NCBI RefSeq assembly: GCF_004514425.2
Contig: NZ_MYFN02000008.1
Coordinates: forward strand, 159,898-223,897
DNA length: 64,000 bases
Direction: 5' to 3'
Source: Shinella sumterensis
Lineage (GTDB): Bacteria > Pseudomonadota > Alphaproteobacteria > Rhizobiales > Rhizobiaceae
Position numbers and translations under genes: made by a program. Shown piece by piece: positions 62,582-64,000 of this stretch. Under the pieces are notes generated by a model. That model saw nothing but the letters and a program-made list of their open reading frames with translations. It was not told the DNA's origin and did not search any database. Each line of letters starts with the position of its first letter. Position 1 is the first letter of the stretch.

Positions 62582-63541
62582 TCAGTTGCAGCTCGCCGCC
62601 CCGCCCTCGCCCGTGGCGCAGACAGGCGACGGCACGACGACCGCTTCGCCGCCGGAAACCGTAGCACCACCCGACGGCGAGGGAACGACGACCGCGTTCC
62701 CGCTGGTATCGGCGGCCGTCTGCGTCTTGCGCACGGGCGTTTCCGCCACAGTCCGCCGCGTCACGACCGCGCGATTGCGGGTGGGCGTGGCCACCGTCGT
62801 CGTCGGTTCCTCGAAGACGGGCCGCAGGGGTTCACCACCACCGATCTGGCTGTCGACGGGGGCAGGTCTGCCATAGGGGTTCCAGGCGACGCCGGCAAAC
62901 CCGCCGACGACCGTGTAGCCATACATCAGCTCGACCAGTTCCCTCTCGGAGGCGCCCGACTGGCAAACGCGCAGGCGGATCTGGAGCATGCCGAGTTCGC
63001 GCAGCCTGTCGCGATCGGACACATCGGAGCGAACCTGCTGCCATCCGTAGAGGCAGCCGTCGTCGCCCGCGCCCAGCCCATAGGCGTAGCCGAACGGGCC
63101 GAAGCTGTTGCGCACGAAATTGGTGGAGATCACGAGCTGGCGGCCGGGAAAATACTTGCGGATCTCCCCGCGGATCGCGCCCTGCTGCACGGGCTTGAAA
63201 GCGAGCGCGCCCGCGGGCCGCGCCACGGTTTCCGCCGGGCCGAAGGCCTGGATGCTGATGAAATTCTGCCCGGATGTGGCCGCCGTCGTCGAAAGCGCGA
63301 TCTGCTGTTCGATGGCGTTGGTATATTGACGCTGGATGACGCTGACGATCGAAAGCGTGCCCGGAGCGGGCAGCACAAGCGCGCTCGTCGCGGGCACCGT
63401 GGTCGACATCGAGTCCACACCCGCGCCGGGACGCGCCGCACAACCGGCGCCAGCCAGCGCAGCAAGCACCGTCAGCAGCGATGCCGCACGAAGCAGCCGG
63501 CCGCCACGACGGAAAAACAGAATCGCCGCCGAATCATCCAT
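62582..63541 (-). CDS. bcsN: Cellulose biosynthesis lipoprotein BcsN
   Basis: A 319-residue lipoprotein (lipobox AGAGC, Cys 34) of the BcsN family, found with bcsAB in Rhizobiales. The middle contains FPGRQLVISTNFVRNSFGPF and a cysteine pair (DGCLYGW, LRVCQSG). The C-terminal ~100 residues are low-complexity (Thr/Val/Pro/Gly), ending near GEGGAASCN. The precise role is unknown. It is first in the gene order of this locus; the usual rhizobial endoglucanase gene bcsZ (celC) is not seen within the window. Confidence 0.9.
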   Translation of the reverse strand: MDDSAAILFFRRGGRLLRAASLLTVLAALAGAGCAARPGAGVDSMSTTVPATSALVLPAPGTLSIVSVIQRQYTNAIEQQIALSTTAATSGQNFISIQAFGPAETVARPAGALAFKPVQQGAIRGEIRKYFPGRQLVISTNFVRNSFGPFGYAYGLGAGDDGCLYGWQQVRSDVSDRDRLRELGMLQIRLRVCQSGASERELVELMYGYTVVGGFAGVAWNPYGRPAPVDSQIGGGEPLRPVFEEPTTTVATPTRNRAVVTRRTVAETPVRKTQTAADTSGNAVVVPSPSGGATVSGGEAVVVPSPVCATGEGGAASCN

Positions 63542-63586
63542 GACCTAGTCATATTTCGCTGCGCGGCAAATAGAAATCCCAAGATC

Positions 63587-63757
63587 TCACGTCACGAAGG
63601 CCTGATCGAGTCTCATCTTCATGCGTATGACAGTATCGAAGGCGTTGCCGCCTTGCCGTCTTGTGAGAAACAAGCCAGTGCAGCGACAGAACTCCACCGG
63701 CCCGCCGCCGCCGGCATCGCCGCCTATACCCCGCAAAAAATCGAGAGTGCCGTCGGT
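63587..63757 (-). pseudogene. Possible 3' remnant of a gene cut by the IS element
   Basis: Directly beside the IS left end, the minus-strand frame ending TGA at 63587 reads for ~55 codons with coding-like third positions (segment VEFCRCTGLFLTRRQGGNA, then FDTVIRMKMRLDQAFVT). I do not recognise it. It could be the C-terminus of a gene interrupted by the insertion, or chance. Confidence 0.25.
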
Positions 63758-64000
63758 GAACTGCCCCCACTTTCGACCGGACAGTCGGCATAAGCAGAAA
63801 GGCTCAAGCACAGGCTTGAGGACAGGCTTATGTCTAACGCATATCGACACGTTGAATTGCTGACCGGTGATGTCCGCCGCAGGCGGTGGACAACCGAGCA
63901 AAAGCTGACGATCATTGAGCAGAGTTTCGAACCAGGCGAGACGGTATCTTCGACCGCTCGCCGCCATGGCGTCGCGCCCAATCTGCTTTATCGGTGGCGC
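63757..64000 (+). mobile_element. Left end of an IS3-family (IS2-like) insertion sequence
   Basis: A terminal repeat-like TGAACTGCCCCCACTTTCGA begins at 63757 and resembles IS2-group ends (TG start, GCCCCC block). The OrfA transposase gene starts 73 bp inside. The right end, orfB and any target duplication lie outside the window, so boundaries are provisional. Confidence 0.65.
63830..64000 (+). CDS. IS3-family transposase OrfA (N-terminal part)
   Basis: The first 57 codons of an OrfA helix-turn-helix protein. After MSNAYRHVELLTGDVRRRRW it reads TTEQKLTIIEQSFEPGETVS and then STARRHGVAPNLLYRWR, closely parallel to IS2 OrfA. GAGGAC lies ~6 nt before the ATG. In IS3-type elements OrfA is fused to OrfB by -1 frameshifting to make the active transposase; that site is beyond the window. 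IS66-type OrfA proteins share a similar HTH and are the alternative. Confidence 0.8.
   Translation, partial: MSNAYRHVELLTGDVRRRRWTTEQKLTIIEQSFEPGETVSSTARRHGVAPNLLYRWR

Overview
The window is high-GC DNA from an alphaproteobacterium, most likely a member of the Rhizobiales (Rhizobiaceae-like). The evidence is the cellulose-locus lipoprotein BcsN, an alpha-r14/NfeR1-type anti-Shine-Dalgarno small RNA, the carboxyspermidine dehydrogenase/decarboxylase pair, two DUF1127 genes beside an LsrB/VtlR-like LysR regulator, a GCS2-type gshA and a DUF3422 gene. I cannot fix the genus. Gene order looks chromosomal, and the only mobile DNA seen is the left end of an IS3-type element at the right edge.

Layout. 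1-3.3 kb: glycolate oxidase operon glcDEF (minus strand, glcF cut by the window edge) with a divergent LysR regulator and a textbook T-N11-A operator between them. 4.2-7.6 kb: small exported protein, DUF3422 membrane protein, FCD-type GntR regulator, NUDIX hydrolase. 7.6-12.3 kb: Pit phosphate transporter, rsmE, gshA, DUF937 protein. 12.4-17 kb: chemoreceptor, DUF1127 gene divergent from the LysR gene, GNAT acetyltransferase. 17-25 kb: MAPEG protein, small exported protein, guaB, Tat-exported metallo-beta-lactamase-fold protein, DHA2 exporter, and a translationally coupled ppx-rlmE-VOC operon. 25.3 kb: tRNA-Gln(CUG).

26-36.7 kb: YegP-like protein, XRE-cupin regulator divergent from a beta-alanine/omega-amino acid aminotransferase, a ModE-like regulator facing modABC, the anti-SD sRNA, a second DUF1127 gene, chromate transporter chrA, and a large dimethylglycine/sarcosine dehydrogenase-like flavoenzyme. 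36.7-45 kb: two L,D-transpeptidase-fold lipoproteins, a MerR regulator, SCO and a Zn/Cd/Pb P-type ATPase with a MerR-type promoter, then the carboxyspermidine pathway behind a ~390-nt structured leader. 45-50.7 kb: GreA/GreB-like factor, SURF1 and cyoABCD (bo3 quinol oxidase). 50.9-55.5 kb: MHS-type symporter convergent with macAB. 55.6-63.5 kb: cellulose synthesis genes bcsN-bcsA-bcsB plus a TPR protein, then the IS end.

The most striking element is the minus-strand sRNA at about 31752-31908. It folds into four successive hairpins, each presenting the same CCTCCTCCC anti-Shine-Dalgarno motif in its loop. The other good candidates for new biology are the structured leader with a 78-codon upstream ORF before the carboxyspermidine decarboxylase gene, the coupling of a SCO protein to a zinc-class ATPase, and several precisely placed operator-like inverted repeats.
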